A DNA stretch of 25,724 nucleotides, taken from Clostridiales bacterium UBA6468 (GTDB taxonomy: Bacteria > Bacillota > Clostridia > Oscillospirales > Oscillospiraceae). Below are positions 1-7,197 of this stretch, piece after piece. Position 1 is the stretch's first letter. The number at the start of each line of letters is the position of its first letter. Where the stretch lies: NCBI GenBank assembly GCA_002436765.1, contig DJNI01000079.1:55377-81100 (forward strand), in the 5' to 3' direction. Under the pieces are notes generated by a model. It ran no database searches, had not been told where the DNA came from, and was given only the letters and a program-made list of their open reading frames with translations. The position numbers and the translations under genes are program-made.

Positions 1-92
1 AGGGATTTTTGTCCTGAGCAAGCCGTTTTTCCCGGGAATACCGATTGTATTTCAAGGGAAAATGGCGCGGCGCAGGGCAAAAAGACCCGCTG
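1..92. repeat. Large imperfect palindrome, copy A (left end at the window edge)
   Basis: The stretch folds back on itself. The left arm (1-41) and right arm (47-92) are complementary around a five-base centre (42-46). The core reads GAATAC-CGATT-GTATTTC, flanked by GGGATTTTTGTCCTG on the left and CAGGGCAAAAAGACCC on the right. The arms contain mismatches and G-T pairs. The same core and outer ends recur at 16152-16252 with diverged but still self-complementary inner arms. No open reading frame runs convincingly through it. It lies immediately downstream of rpmH, so it could also act as a transcript-ending or RNA-processing hairpin. It may extend left of the window. Family identity is unknown to me. 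Confidence 0.6.
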
Positions 93-146
93 ATTGGGCG
101 TTTTGACAGTTTTCAGATGCACCCTAGTAACCTACGGACATACGCA

Positions 147-281
147 TCAGGCGGACAGAACCTTGCGGCCCTTCGCACGACGGCGGGCCAGAACCTTGCG
201 GCCGTTGGAAGTAGCCATTCTCTGGCGGAAACCGTGAACCTTGGAACGGTGACGCTTGCTGGGCTGGTAGGTACGCTTCAT
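147..281 (-). CDS. rpmH: 50S ribosomal protein L34
   Basis: A 44-residue, highly basic protein that starts MKRTYQPSKRHRSKVHGF and ends in an Arg/Lys-rich tail (NGRKVLARRRAKGRKVLSA). This is the full usual length and sequence pattern of bacterial L34, a small rRNA-binding protein of the large ribosomal subunit. The ATG is preceded by an AGGAGGT ribosome binding site (plus-strand 292-298), and a near-consensus promoter lies about 95 bases further upstream. In most bacteria rnpA (RNase P protein) follows at once. Here only 146 bases remain before the window edge; they contain the palindromic element and no RnpA-like frame, so rnpA, if linked, lies further left. dnaA is not the upstream neighbour either; that position holds capA and typA. 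Confidence 0.97.
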   Translation of the reverse strand: MKRTYQPSKRHRSKVHGFRQRMATSNGRKVLARRRAKGRKVLSA

Positions 282-374
282 TTAGGATACACCTCCTGTC
301 AAAATACAATATGCTCAACAGCCTTTCGGCCGCAGCAACACATGCTTGGACTGCTACTACAGTCATACTCGCTC

Positions 375-403
375 ATTATAACCGAAAAACATTGTTTGGT
401 CAA
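375..403 (-). promoter_or_regulatory. Sigma-A type promoter of rpmH
   Basis: On the minus strand TTGACC (plus 398-403) and a perfect TATAAT (plus 375-380) are separated by exactly 17 bases. Transcription would start near 368 and leave a leader of about 85 bases before the L34 start codon. The -35 box lies only 20 bases beyond the capA stop codon, so rpmH transcription is probably independent of the upstream typA-capA unit. Confidence 0.85.
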
Positions 404-422
404 TCTTTTTTTCGTTCTTCCG

Positions 423-1511
423 TCAGTCAATTTTCAAATTCGGGCCGGAAAAAGTTTCATCTAACTTGGAAAGAACCCGGTCATAGCCTTCCGTCCCCGG
501 CTCGTAGGGGGTCGGCTGGAAATTATTCCGTCCGGCGACGGAGCTGACGCTGGCAGGCACGATGGTCAGCTGTCCCAGCCTGACGTTTCCTTCCCCGTCC
601 CGGATGACCTCCTGCTGCACCAGCGCCGTGTCGTAGTCCTTGGGAGCGCCGTTGCCGCCGAAGCTGAAATTCCCCAGAGAGTAGAAAATGATACCGCCGC
701 CATATTCCTCAATGGGCTGCAACACATGGGGATGGGAGCCGAACACGATGTCTGCCCCGGCGTCAATGGCGGCGTGACCCACCCGCTCCTGCTCTTCGGT
801 GGGGTGGTATGTCCCCTCCACGCCCCAGTGGGGAACGAAAATGACTAAATCCACTCCCTGTTCCCGCAGGGCGGCGATCTTCCCGGTCATGTCTTCCACG
901 TCCAGCTTGTAGTACACGGCGGCATACAGCCCGATGGTCAGGCCGTTTTTCGTAGTGACCACCGCCGTGCTGTCCCGCTCCACATAGGGGACGCCCGCCC
1001 CCTCCAGCGCGGCCAGGGTGGAGGCGTAGCCCCTTGCCCCGTAGTCCATGGAGTGGTTGTTGGCAACGGTCACGGCTTCAATGGAATTTTCCGTCAGGCA
1101 GTTCACATAGGCCGTGGGGCCGTGGAAAACGTGCTTCTTCTGCATGGGATTGCCCTCGTCGCACAGAGGGCCTTCCAGATTCACCATGGAAAATTCGTCG
1201 CCCGCAAAATAATCAATCACGTTGGCGAAAGGATAGGCGTAGTCCTCGCCCACGGTTTTGATAAAGCCGTAGTCCGCAAAATAGTTGGTCGGGTTGCTGC
1301 CGAAGGTGCAGTCCCCGGCGAAGGTCAGAAGAAAGTGCTCCTCCGTGGGCCGGGTTTCCGGGGGAAGGGTCTCCGGCTGGGAGACTGGCGTCGGCTGCAC
1401 CGTGACGGCCTGGGTTTCCGCCGTGGGCGCAGTAGTTTCGGGGGCGGCGTGTCCGCACCCCGTCAGCAGCAGCGCCAGCAGAACGCAGGCCGGTAAAAAT
1501 CTGCGCTTCAC
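423..1511 (-). CDS. CapA-family (poly-gamma-glutamate synthesis type) lipoprotein
   Basis: A 362-residue protein with a lipoprotein signal peptide: basic MKRR, a hydrophobic stretch, and lipobox LTGC with Cys19. A Pro/Thr/Glu-rich linker to about residue 58 follows, then a CapA/PGA_cap metallophosphatase-like domain. Visible family motifs are FAGDCTF, MVNLEGPL, VANNHSMDYG, VFVPHWG-like (FVPHWGVE), GSHPHVLQP and YSLGNFSFGG. Family members are linked to capsule or poly-gamma-glutamate handling at the cell surface, but many have unknown substrates; no capB or capC gene is nearby. The start codon is GTG, one base after the typA stop (TGA-C-GTG), so translation is probably coupled to typA. No clear terminator follows before the rpmH promoter. 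Confidence 0.88.
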   Translation of the reverse strand: MKRRFLPACVLLALLLTGCGHAAPETTAPTAETQAVTVQPTPVSQPETLPPETRPTEEHFLLTFAGDCTFGSNPTNYFADYGFIKTVGEDYAYPFANVIDYFAGDEFSMVNLEGPLCDEGNPMQKKHVFHGPTAYVNCLTENSIEAVTVANNHSMDYGARGYASTLAALEGAGVPYVERDSTAVVTTKNGLTIGLYAAVYYKLDVEDMTGKIAALREQGVDLVIFVPHWGVEGTYHPTEEQERVGHAAIDAGADIVFGSHPHVLQPIEEYGGGIIFYSLGNFSFGGNGAPKDYDTALVQQEVIRDGEGNVRLGQLTIVPASVSSVAGRNNFQPTPYEPGTEGYDRVLSKLDETFSGPNLKID

Positions 1512-1512
1512 G

Positions 1513-3348
1513 TCAGGCGTTGTCCTGGGCGCGCTTCTTCATCAGATTGCGCATACGAACCGCGTGATCCAGCTCCCGCTTGCGGATGCGCAGGCTCTTG
1601 GGGGTGCATTCCAGCAGCTCGTCGTCCGCCAGAAATTCCAGACACTGCTCCAGAGAGAGAATGCGGGGCGGCGTCAGCCGGAGAGCTTCGTCAGAACCGG
1701 CGGCACGCATGTTGGTCAGCTGCTTCTTCTTGCAGACGTTCACGGTCATATCCTCGTTGCGGCTGCAAACACCCACGACCATACCGGCGTAAACCGGCGT
1801 ACCGGGGCCGATGAACAGCGCGCCCCGCTCCTGCGCCGCCGCCAGGCCATAGGCCACGGCCTCGCCGGTCTCAAAGGCGACGAGGGAACCCACCTGCCGC
1901 CGCTCGATCTCGCCCTTCATGGGGGCGTAGGAATCCAGCACGGAGGACATGATGCCCTCGCCCCGGGTATCGGTGAGGAACTCGTTGCGGTAGCCGAACA
2001 GTCCCCGGGAGGGAACCAGGAACTCCAGACGGTAACGGCTGCCCATGGGGGTCATGCCCAGGAGGTCGCCCTTCCGCTTGCCCATTTTTTCGATGACGGA
2101 GCCCATGCATTCCTCCGGCACGTCGGCGACCATCCGCTCGATGGGCTCGCAGACCTTTCCGTCGATGACCTTGGTCAGCACCCGGGGAGTGGACACGGAG
2201 AACTCGTAGCCCTCCCGGCGCATGGTCTCCATGAGGATGGACAGGTGCATTTCGCCCCGACCGGCCACGTTGAAGGAATCCGTCCCCTGCTCGGTGACAT
2301 GGAGGGAAACGTCCTTGAGAAGCTCCTTTTCCAGCCGCTCGCGAAGGTTCCGGGAGGTGACGAACTTGCCCTCCTTGCCCGCGAAGGGGGAATCGTTCAC
2401 GGCGAAGGTCATTTCGATGGTGGGGTCGGAGATCTTCACAAAGGGCAGCGGCTCCACGCATTCCGGGGCGCACAGGGTGCGGCCGATGGTGATGTCCGCC
2501 ATACCGGACAGCGCCACGATCTCACCGGCGTGGGCTTCGGGAATGGGGTTCTTGCTCAGGCCGTCGAACTCGTACAGCGCCACGACCTTGCCCTTGGTCT
2601 TCACGCTGGCGTCATGGAAGTCGCAGATGGTGACCTCCTGATTGACCTTGATGGTGCCCCGCTCCACACGGCCGACGGCGATACGGCCCACGTAGTCGTT
2701 ATAGTCGATGGAGGAAACCAGCAGCTGAAGCGGCGCGGTGTCGTCGCCGTCCGGGGCGGGAATGTAGTTGACGATGGTCTCGAACAGAGGGGTCAGGTCG
2801 GTGCCGGCCTCGTCGGGGCTGTAGGAAGCGGTGCCCTGACGGCCGGAGCAGAACACGGTGGGGCTGTTGAACTGCTCGTCGGTGGCGTTTAAGTCCAGCA
2901 GCAGCTCCAGCACCTCGTCCATGACCTCATGCACCCGGGCGTCGGGCTTGTCGATCTTGTTCACGGCCACGATGACCTTGTGACCCAGCTCCAGCGCCTT
3001 CTGCAAAACGAAGCGGGTCTGGGGCATGGGGCCTTCCGCGGCGTCCACCAGCAGAATGACGCCGTTGACCATTTTCAGAATGCGCTCCACCTCGCCGCCG
3101 AAGTCGGCGTGACCCGGGGTGTCCACGATGTTGATCTTGTAGTCCTTATAATGCACGGAGGTGTTCTTTGCCAGAATGGTGATGCCCCGCTCCCGCTCCA
3201 GATCGCCGGAGTCCATGACCCGCTCCACGGTGGCCTGATTTTCCCGGTAAATGCCGCCCTGCTTGAGCATTTCGTCCACCAGGGTGGTCTTGCCGTGGTC
3301 AACGTGGGCGATGATGGCAATGTTGCGAATTTTATCCTGCGGTACCAT
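1513..3348 (-). CDS. typA: Ribosome-associated GTPase TypA/BipA
   Basis: A 611-residue translational GTPase of normal family length. The G domain is N-terminal, with P-loop AHVDHGKT at residues 14-21, switch/G3 DTPGHADFGGEVER and G4 NKIDKPDAR. EF-Tu domain II-like, EF-G domain III/V-like and TypA-specific C-terminal regions follow, including motifs such as GRGEMHLSIL and GSRYRLEFLVPSRGLFGYRNEFLT. TypA/BipA binds the 70S ribosome and helps ribosome assembly and stress adaptation. The ATG is preceded by AAGGAGA at good spacing, and a promoter is found at 3395-3423. The gene is transcribed together with capA. All GTPase motifs look intact. Confidence 0.97.
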   Translation of the reverse strand: MVPQDKIRNIAIIAHVDHGKTTLVDEMLKQGGIYRENQATVERVMDSGDLERERGITILAKNTSVHYKDYKINIVDTPGHADFGGEVERILKMVNGVILLVDAAEGPMPQTRFVLQKALELGHKVIVAVNKIDKPDARVHEVMDEVLELLLDLNATDEQFNSPTVFCSGRQGTASYSPDEAGTDLTPLFETIVNYIPAPDGDDTAPLQLLVSSIDYNDYVGRIAVGRVERGTIKVNQEVTICDFHDASVKTKGKVVALYEFDGLSKNPIPEAHAGEIVALSGMADITIGRTLCAPECVEPLPFVKISDPTIEMTFAVNDSPFAGKEGKFVTSRNLRERLEKELLKDVSLHVTEQGTDSFNVAGRGEMHLSILMETMRREGYEFSVSTPRVLTKVIDGKVCEPIERMVADVPEECMGSVIEKMGKRKGDLLGMTPMGSRYRLEFLVPSRGLFGYRNEFLTDTRGEGIMSSVLDSYAPMKGEIERRQVGSLVAFETGEAVAYGLAAAQERGALFIGPGTPVYAGMVVGVCSRNEDMTVNVCKKKQLTNMRAAGSDEALRLTPPRILSLEQCLEFLADDELLECTPKSLRIRKRELDHAVRMRNLMKKRAQDNA

Positions 3349-3394
3349 AAAAAGTCTCCTTTTGAAACCGAATTACACAAAATATCGACTATAA

Positions 3395-3423
3395 AGTATA
3401 GCACATTGCCGAAATAAATGCAA
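3395..3423 (-). promoter_or_regulatory. Sigma-A type promoter of typA-capA, with TG extension
   Basis: On the minus strand TTGCAT (plus 3418-3423), a 17-base spacer and TATACT (plus 3395-3400), with TGC immediately before the -10 box. The predicted start near 3388 leaves a leader of about 40 bases to the typA ATG. It separates typA from the upstream uraA terminator. Confidence 0.75.
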
Positions 3424-3462
3424 TATTTTTGTTGGATTTTCCGAACAAAAATAAAGAAAACA

Positions 3463-3492
3463 GGGAAAAGCGCCGCGGCAATGCCGCGGCGC
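3463..3492 (-). terminator. Terminator after the uracil permease gene
   Basis: A perfect 11-base GC-rich stem (GCGCCGCGGCA, 3470-3480, paired with 3482-3492) lies 15 bases beyond the permease stop. On the minus strand it is followed by TTTTCCC, a short and imperfect T-run, so termination may be incomplete. Confidence 0.6.
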
Positions 3493-3507
3493 CGGGAAAA
3501 TCGAACG

Positions 3508-4863
3508 TTATTCCGCTCTCGTGCCGAAGTTGACGGCGGTGTCGCCCAGCTCGTTGGTGCCGAACTCGTAGTCCTTGCCGGGGAGCACGGCGTTCATCAG
3601 GATGCCCACCAGCGCGGCGACAGCCAGACCGGACAGGCTGATGGTCACGCCGCCCACGGGGATGACGATGGCGCCGTTGTAGGTCACGCCCACGGCCAGA
3701 CCCATGATCATGGCGGCGACCAGAACGTTGCGGCTCTTGGTGAAGTCCACGTTGTTTTCCACCACGTTCCGCACGCCCACGGCGGAGATCATGCCGTAGA
3801 GCACCAGACTTACGCCGCCCATGGTGGCGGCGGGCATGGCGACGATCAGCGCGGCAAACTTGGGGCAGAAGGAGAGGATGATGGCAAACAAAGCGGCCAG
3901 ACGGATGACCTTGGGGTCATAGACCTTGGACAGCGCCAGAACGCCGGTGTTCTCGCCGTAGGTGGTGTTGGCCGGTGCGCCGAAGAGGGCGGCCATGGTG
4001 GTGGCCAGGCCGTCGCCCACCAGGGTGCGGTGCAGGCCGGGGTCAGCCACGTAATTCTTTCCCACGGTGGAGGAAATGGCGCAGATGTCGCCGATGTGCT
4101 CCACGACGGTGGCCAGGGAGATGGGGGCGATGGTGATAATGGCGGTCAGCAGCATGCCGCTGTCAAAATCCTTGCCGAAGATGGAGAAGGCGGTGTTGCC
4201 CCAGATCACGGGCAGGCCGATCCAGTCGGCCTCGGCCACGGTCTGGGCAACCTTTGCCCGGGCGGCGGGGTCAACGACCATGGCGAACAAGTAGGAAGCG
4301 ATCACGCCCAGCAGGATGGGGACGATCTTCACCATGCCCTTGCCCCAGATGTTGCAGGCAACGACCACGAGGATCGCGACCAGCGCGACCCACCAGTTGC
4401 CGCGGCAGTTATTGACGGCGGAACCGGCCAGGGACAGGCCGATGCAGATAATGATGGGGCCGGTGACGATGGGCGGGAAGAAGCGCATGACCTTCCTCGC
4501 GCCGAAGAGCTTGAAGAAGAGCGCCAGAACCAGATATACAAGACCCGCCACGGCAACGCCGAAGCAGGAGTAGGTCAGCGGGATGTCCTGTCCGGAAGCG
4601 GTGACCAGGCCGTAGGCACCCAGGAATGCAAAGGAGGAGCCCAGGAATGCGGGAACCTTCCGTCCGGTGATGAGGTGGAACAGCAGCGTGCCGAGACCGG
4701 CAAAGAGCAGGGTGGTGGATACGTTCAGTCCGGTGATTGCGGGAACCAGAACCGTTGCACCGAACATTGCGAACAGGTGCTGTAAGCCCAGGACCAGCAT
4801 TTTGGGGGTGCCCAGAGTACTTGCGTCATAAACCGCGTCGGTATTCTTTTCGGGAGTCGCCAT
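3508..4863 (-). CDS. uraA: NCS2-family uracil/xanthine permease (UraA-like)
   Basis: A 451-residue, very hydrophobic protein with the NCS2 (nucleobase-cation symporter 2) hallmark GLQHLFAMFGATVLVP near residues 26-41, and further family segments such as PAFLGSSFAFLGA, GPIIICIGLSLA, NTTYGENTG and a late PVGGVTISLSG. About 14 membrane segments are expected. It imports a nucleobase, most likely uracil, with protons; xanthine or other bases cannot be excluded from sequence alone. I place the start at 4863 (MATPEK) rather than at an in-frame upstream ATG (4890), because AAAGGA sits about eight bases before 4863. It has its own promoter and a leader terminator, and it follows the nucleoside transporter operon, which fits pyrimidine salvage. 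Confidence 0.92.
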   Translation of the reverse strand: MATPEKNTDAVYDASTLGTPKMLVLGLQHLFAMFGATVLVPAITGLNVSTTLLFAGLGTLLFHLITGRKVPAFLGSSFAFLGAYGLVTASGQDIPLTYSCFGVAVAGLVYLVLALFFKLFGARKVMRFFPPIVTGPIIICIGLSLAGSAVNNCRGNWWVALVAILVVVACNIWGKGMVKIVPILLGVIASYLFAMVVDPAARAKVAQTVAEADWIGLPVIWGNTAFSIFGKDFDSGMLLTAIITIAPISLATVVEHIGDICAISSTVGKNYVADPGLHRTLVGDGLATTMAALFGAPANTTYGENTGVLALSKVYDPKVIRLAALFAIILSFCPKFAALIVAMPAATMGGVSLVLYGMISAVGVRNVVENNVDFTKSRNVLVAAMIMGLAVGVTYNGAIVIPVGGVTISLSGLAVAALVGILMNAVLPGKDYEFGTNELGDTAVNFGTRAE

Positions 4864-4920
4864 AAAAATCATCCTTTCTGTTTTTTGCAAGCTTTTTTGG
4901 AAACGACAAGTGTTTTCATG

Positions 4921-4953
4921 AAAAAAGAGGCCTTAGGGTTGACCTAAGACCTC
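4921..4953 (-). promoter_or_regulatory. Leader transcription attenuator of uraA
   Basis: On the minus strand an 11-pair stem (GAGGTCTTAGG with CCTAAGGCCTC, one G-T pair), a five-base loop and six Ts form a textbook intrinsic terminator. It sits between the uraA promoter (4975-5003) and the uraA start (4863), so it must be read through for expression. Only about 15-20 bases of RNA precede the stem. I find no PyrR anti-antiterminator or purine riboswitch pattern. A five-codon frame (ATG AGA AGG AGG TCT TAG, 4961-4944) overlaps the 5' arm of the stem. Confidence 0.75.
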
Positions 4954-4974
4954 CTTCTCATACACTTCCGTGAC

Positions 4975-5003
4975 AGTATACCTCTTTTTTTCCGATATTG
5001 CAA
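4975..5003 (-). promoter_or_regulatory. Sigma-A type promoter of uraA
   Basis: On the minus strand TTGCAA (plus 4998-5003), 17 bases, TATACT (plus 4975-4980). It lies downstream of the nupQ terminator, so the permease is a separate transcription unit whose RNA meets the attenuator almost at once. Confidence 0.75.
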
Positions 5004-5080
5004 GGAGATATATCCAATCTTGCTGCCGAAATATGAACGGTTTGTGAAGCGATTTTTGTGGATTTTGCCATTTTGGGCAG

Positions 5081-5110
5081 AAAACCGGGTCTCCCCGTGG
5101 GGAGACCCGG
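5081..5110 (-). terminator. Terminator after nupQ
   Basis: A perfect 12-base stem CCGGGTCTCCCC (5085-5096) paired with 5099-5110, two-base loop, seven bases beyond the nupQ stop. On the minus strand it is followed by TTTT. It closes the nupOPQ unit. Confidence 0.75.
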
Positions 5111-5116
5111 AAAAAA

Positions 5117-6061
5117 TCATCTGCTTCCCTTGTCGTAGGGGATGCCCTCGGCCTTGGGGGCGCGGGACTTCTTGGACGTAAACGCCAGCACCACCAGAGA
5201 AATGATGTACGGGAGCATGTTGTACACCACGCTGGGGATGTTCATATTCAGCAGGAAGTCAAAGCCGGAATACACGTTGCCCAGCGCCCGGCAGAAGCCG
5301 AACAGCAGCGCCGCCAGCGCGATTTTCAGAGGATGCCACGCGCCGAAGATCATAACGGCCAGCGCCAGGAAGCCGAAGCCCGCCACGCCGTTTTCAAACT
5401 TCCACACGCTGACGCCCGCGGTGATGTACACGATGCCGCCGAGACCACCCAGCAGTCCGGAGATCAGCACGCCGGCATAGCGCATTTTGTAGACGTTGAT
5501 ACCCACGGAGTCCGCCGCCTGAGGATGCTCGCCGCATGCCCGCAGCCGCAGGCCGAAGCGGGTCTTGTACAGCGCCACATAGGCCGCGATCAGGCACAGA
5601 ATCGCCACCAGCATGAACCAGTTCAGTTCGAACCCGCCCGCGTGAACCAGCAGCAGATCCTTCGTACGGGTGTAGGAGATGTCGGAGGACACGTCGTTGC
5701 CGCCGGAGGCCGCGGTGTTCATGGCCTTCACCGCCACGGTGGCCGCGGCGGTGGCCAGCATGTTCATGGCGGTGCCGGTGATGGTCTGGTCGGCCTTGAA
5801 GTTGATGGCCGCCACCGCAAGAAGCAAGGAAAAAACAAGACCGAACAGAGCGCTGACAATGACGGTGGTGATGACCATGACCGGCGCGCCCACGGTAGCC
5901 GGCATGAATTTCAGCACCAGTGCGCCGCCCAGCGCGCCGATGACCATGATGCCCTCCAGACCGATGTTGATCACGCCGCTTCGCTCGGCGAAGCAGCCGC
6001 CCAGGGCGACCAGCATCAGAACGGACGCGAAGATCAAAGTGTATTGGATCAGCAGAATCAT
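5117..6061 (-). CDS. nupQ: Nucleoside ABC transporter permease (NupQ-like)
   Basis: A 314-residue membrane protein of the BPD_transp_2 / RbsC-type permease family. It contains GCFAERSGVINIGLEGIMVIGA near residues 22-43, the signature seen in the second permease of BMP-type nucleoside importers, and the RACGEHPQAADSVGIN cytoplasmic loop that contacts the ATPase. Eight or more hydrophobic segments are visible. It overlaps nupP by four bases (ATGA), so translation is coupled. With NupP it forms the membrane channel of the importer whose ATPase and binding lipoprotein lie upstream. The substrate class, nucleosides, rests on family resemblance to Bacillus NupNOPQ and on the salvage genes next door. 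Confidence 0.9.
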   Translation of the reverse strand: MILLIQYTLIFASVLMLVALGGCFAERSGVINIGLEGIMVIGALGGALVLKFMPATVGAPVMVITTVIVSALFGLVFSLLLAVAAINFKADQTITGTAMNMLATAAATVAVKAMNTAASGGNDVSSDISYTRTKDLLLVHAGGFELNWFMLVAILCLIAAYVALYKTRFGLRLRACGEHPQAADSVGINVYKMRYAGVLISGLLGGLGGIVYITAGVSVWKFENGVAGFGFLALAVMIFGAWHPLKIALAALLFGFCRALGNVYSGFDFLLNMNIPSVVYNMLPYIISLVVLAFTSKKSRAPKAEGIPYDKGSR

Positions 6062-7197
6062 TTGTCCTCGCCCCCTTCCTGAATTTGCGCGGCCTTGGCG
6101 GCTTTCCGCTCATCGGCCTTCCGCAGCCGGGTCTGGATGAAGTATTTGAAGAAGCCCACGAAGGCGCACAGATAAATGATCAGCGCGGAGATCAGACTGG
6201 AGACCTGGGAGCAGTAGACCTGCAGATCCACGTTGCCGCCGCCTGTGGTGATGTACTGGATGAAAAACGCGGACAGGATCGAGCCGATGGGGCTCAGGCC
6301 GCCCAGGAACGCCACGGCGATGCCGTTGAAGCCCATGCCGGGGACGGAGGAAATGGTGGTCTCCCAGTCCTCAATGCCGGTGAGATACAATAGCCCCGCG
6401 CCGAAGCCTGCCAGAGCGCCTGCGATGACCATGGTGAGGATGATGTTCCGGTTTTCCTTCATGCCGCAGTATTTGGCGGCGTTGTAGTTGCTGCCGGTGG
6501 CCTTCAGCTCATAGCCGAACTTGGTCTTGTTCAGAACCACCCACACCAGCACCGCCGTCAGTACCGCCAGGGGAATGGCGACGGTGACGCTCTTTTCGTT
6601 GCTGAAGAGCTTTTCCAGCCCCAGGCTGGGGATCAGCGCGGTGGGATTGGTGGACCGGAGAGTTTTGGTGTAGGGGCTGGTGGGATTCTTCACCGTGCCC
6701 AGCACAAGATTGGTCAGGTACAGGGTGATCCAGTTGAGCATGATGCCGGAAATGACCACGTTGACGTTGAACAGCGTCCGCAGCGCGCCCGCCAGCATGC
6801 CCAGCAGCGCGCCCGCCAGCATACCCAGGATGATGCAGACATACCAGGGCATATTCCACGCCAGTGCGGCATACAGCGCGGCACAGGCGCCGGCGCAGTA
6901 CTGCCCCGCCGCACCGATGTTGAACATACCCACCTTGTAGGCAAACAGGACGGACAGGGCGCACAGCAGCAGCGGCGCCGTACGTACCAGCACCTGCCCG
7001 AAATACTTGAGCTTCAGGGCGCCGGGGAAGCGCAGGAAGCTCTTCATCACCGCAACGATCGCTTCAAAGGCGCCGCTGGGCTCGATGATCAGCAGCACCA
7101 GATATCCCACGACCAGACCGCCCAGAATGCACATCAGGGAGGCAAGCAATGTCTGGAAGCCATCCTTGCGGATCAGGGATTCGTGTTCTTTTTTCAC
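6058..7197 (-). CDS. nupP: Nucleoside ABC transporter permease (NupP-like)
   Basis: A 379-residue membrane protein of the RbsC-type permease family, larger than its partner, as usual for the first permease of BMP-type nucleoside importers. It shows FAYKVGMFNIGAAGQYCAGA near residues 84-103, the loop ELKATGSNYNAAKYCGMKENRN, and AFLGGLSPIGSILSAFF. The N-terminus is cytoplasmic and charged; the C-terminus ends in a Lys/Ala/Glu-rich tail. The start is GTG, sharing GTGA with the nupO stop (four-base overlap), and the stop overlaps nupQ by four bases. The three genes are therefore tightly coupled and should be made in fixed ratio. Confidence 0.9.
   Translation of the reverse strand: MKKEHESLIRKDGFQTLLASLMCILGGLVVGYLVLLIIEPSGAFEAIVAVMKSFLRFPGALKLKYFGQVLVRTAPLLLCALSVLFAYKVGMFNIGAAGQYCAGACAALYAALAWNMPWYVCIILGMLAGALLGMLAGALRTLFNVNVVISGIMLNWITLYLTNLVLGTVKNPTSPYTKTLRSTNPTALIPSLGLEKLFSNEKSVTVAIPLAVLTAVLVWVVLNKTKFGYELKATGSNYNAAKYCGMKENRNIILTMVIAGALAGFGAGLLYLTGIEDWETTISSVPGMGFNGIAVAFLGGLSPIGSILSAFFIQYITTGGGNVDLQVYCSQVSSLISALIIYLCAFVGFFKYFIQTRLRKADERKAAKAAQIQEGGEDK

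Noticed and set aside
1..146. rnpA expected after rpmH
   Set aside because: No frame with RnpA features exists in these 146 bases; they hold the palindrome.
1285..2892. Long plus-strand open frame (535 codons) opposite typA
   Set aside because: It is the antisense shadow of typA, rich in His, Gly and Gln, as expected from reversed GC-rich codons, and has no family motif.
3418..4785. Long plus-strand frame opposite the uracil permease
   Set aside because: Very His/Gly/Asp-rich shadow of a membrane protein gene on the minus strand, with no plausible protein features.
4921..4974. PyrR-type attenuator or purine riboswitch before uraA
   Set aside because: The leader before the terminator is too short, and neither the PyrR-binding consensus nor the purine riboswitch core is present.
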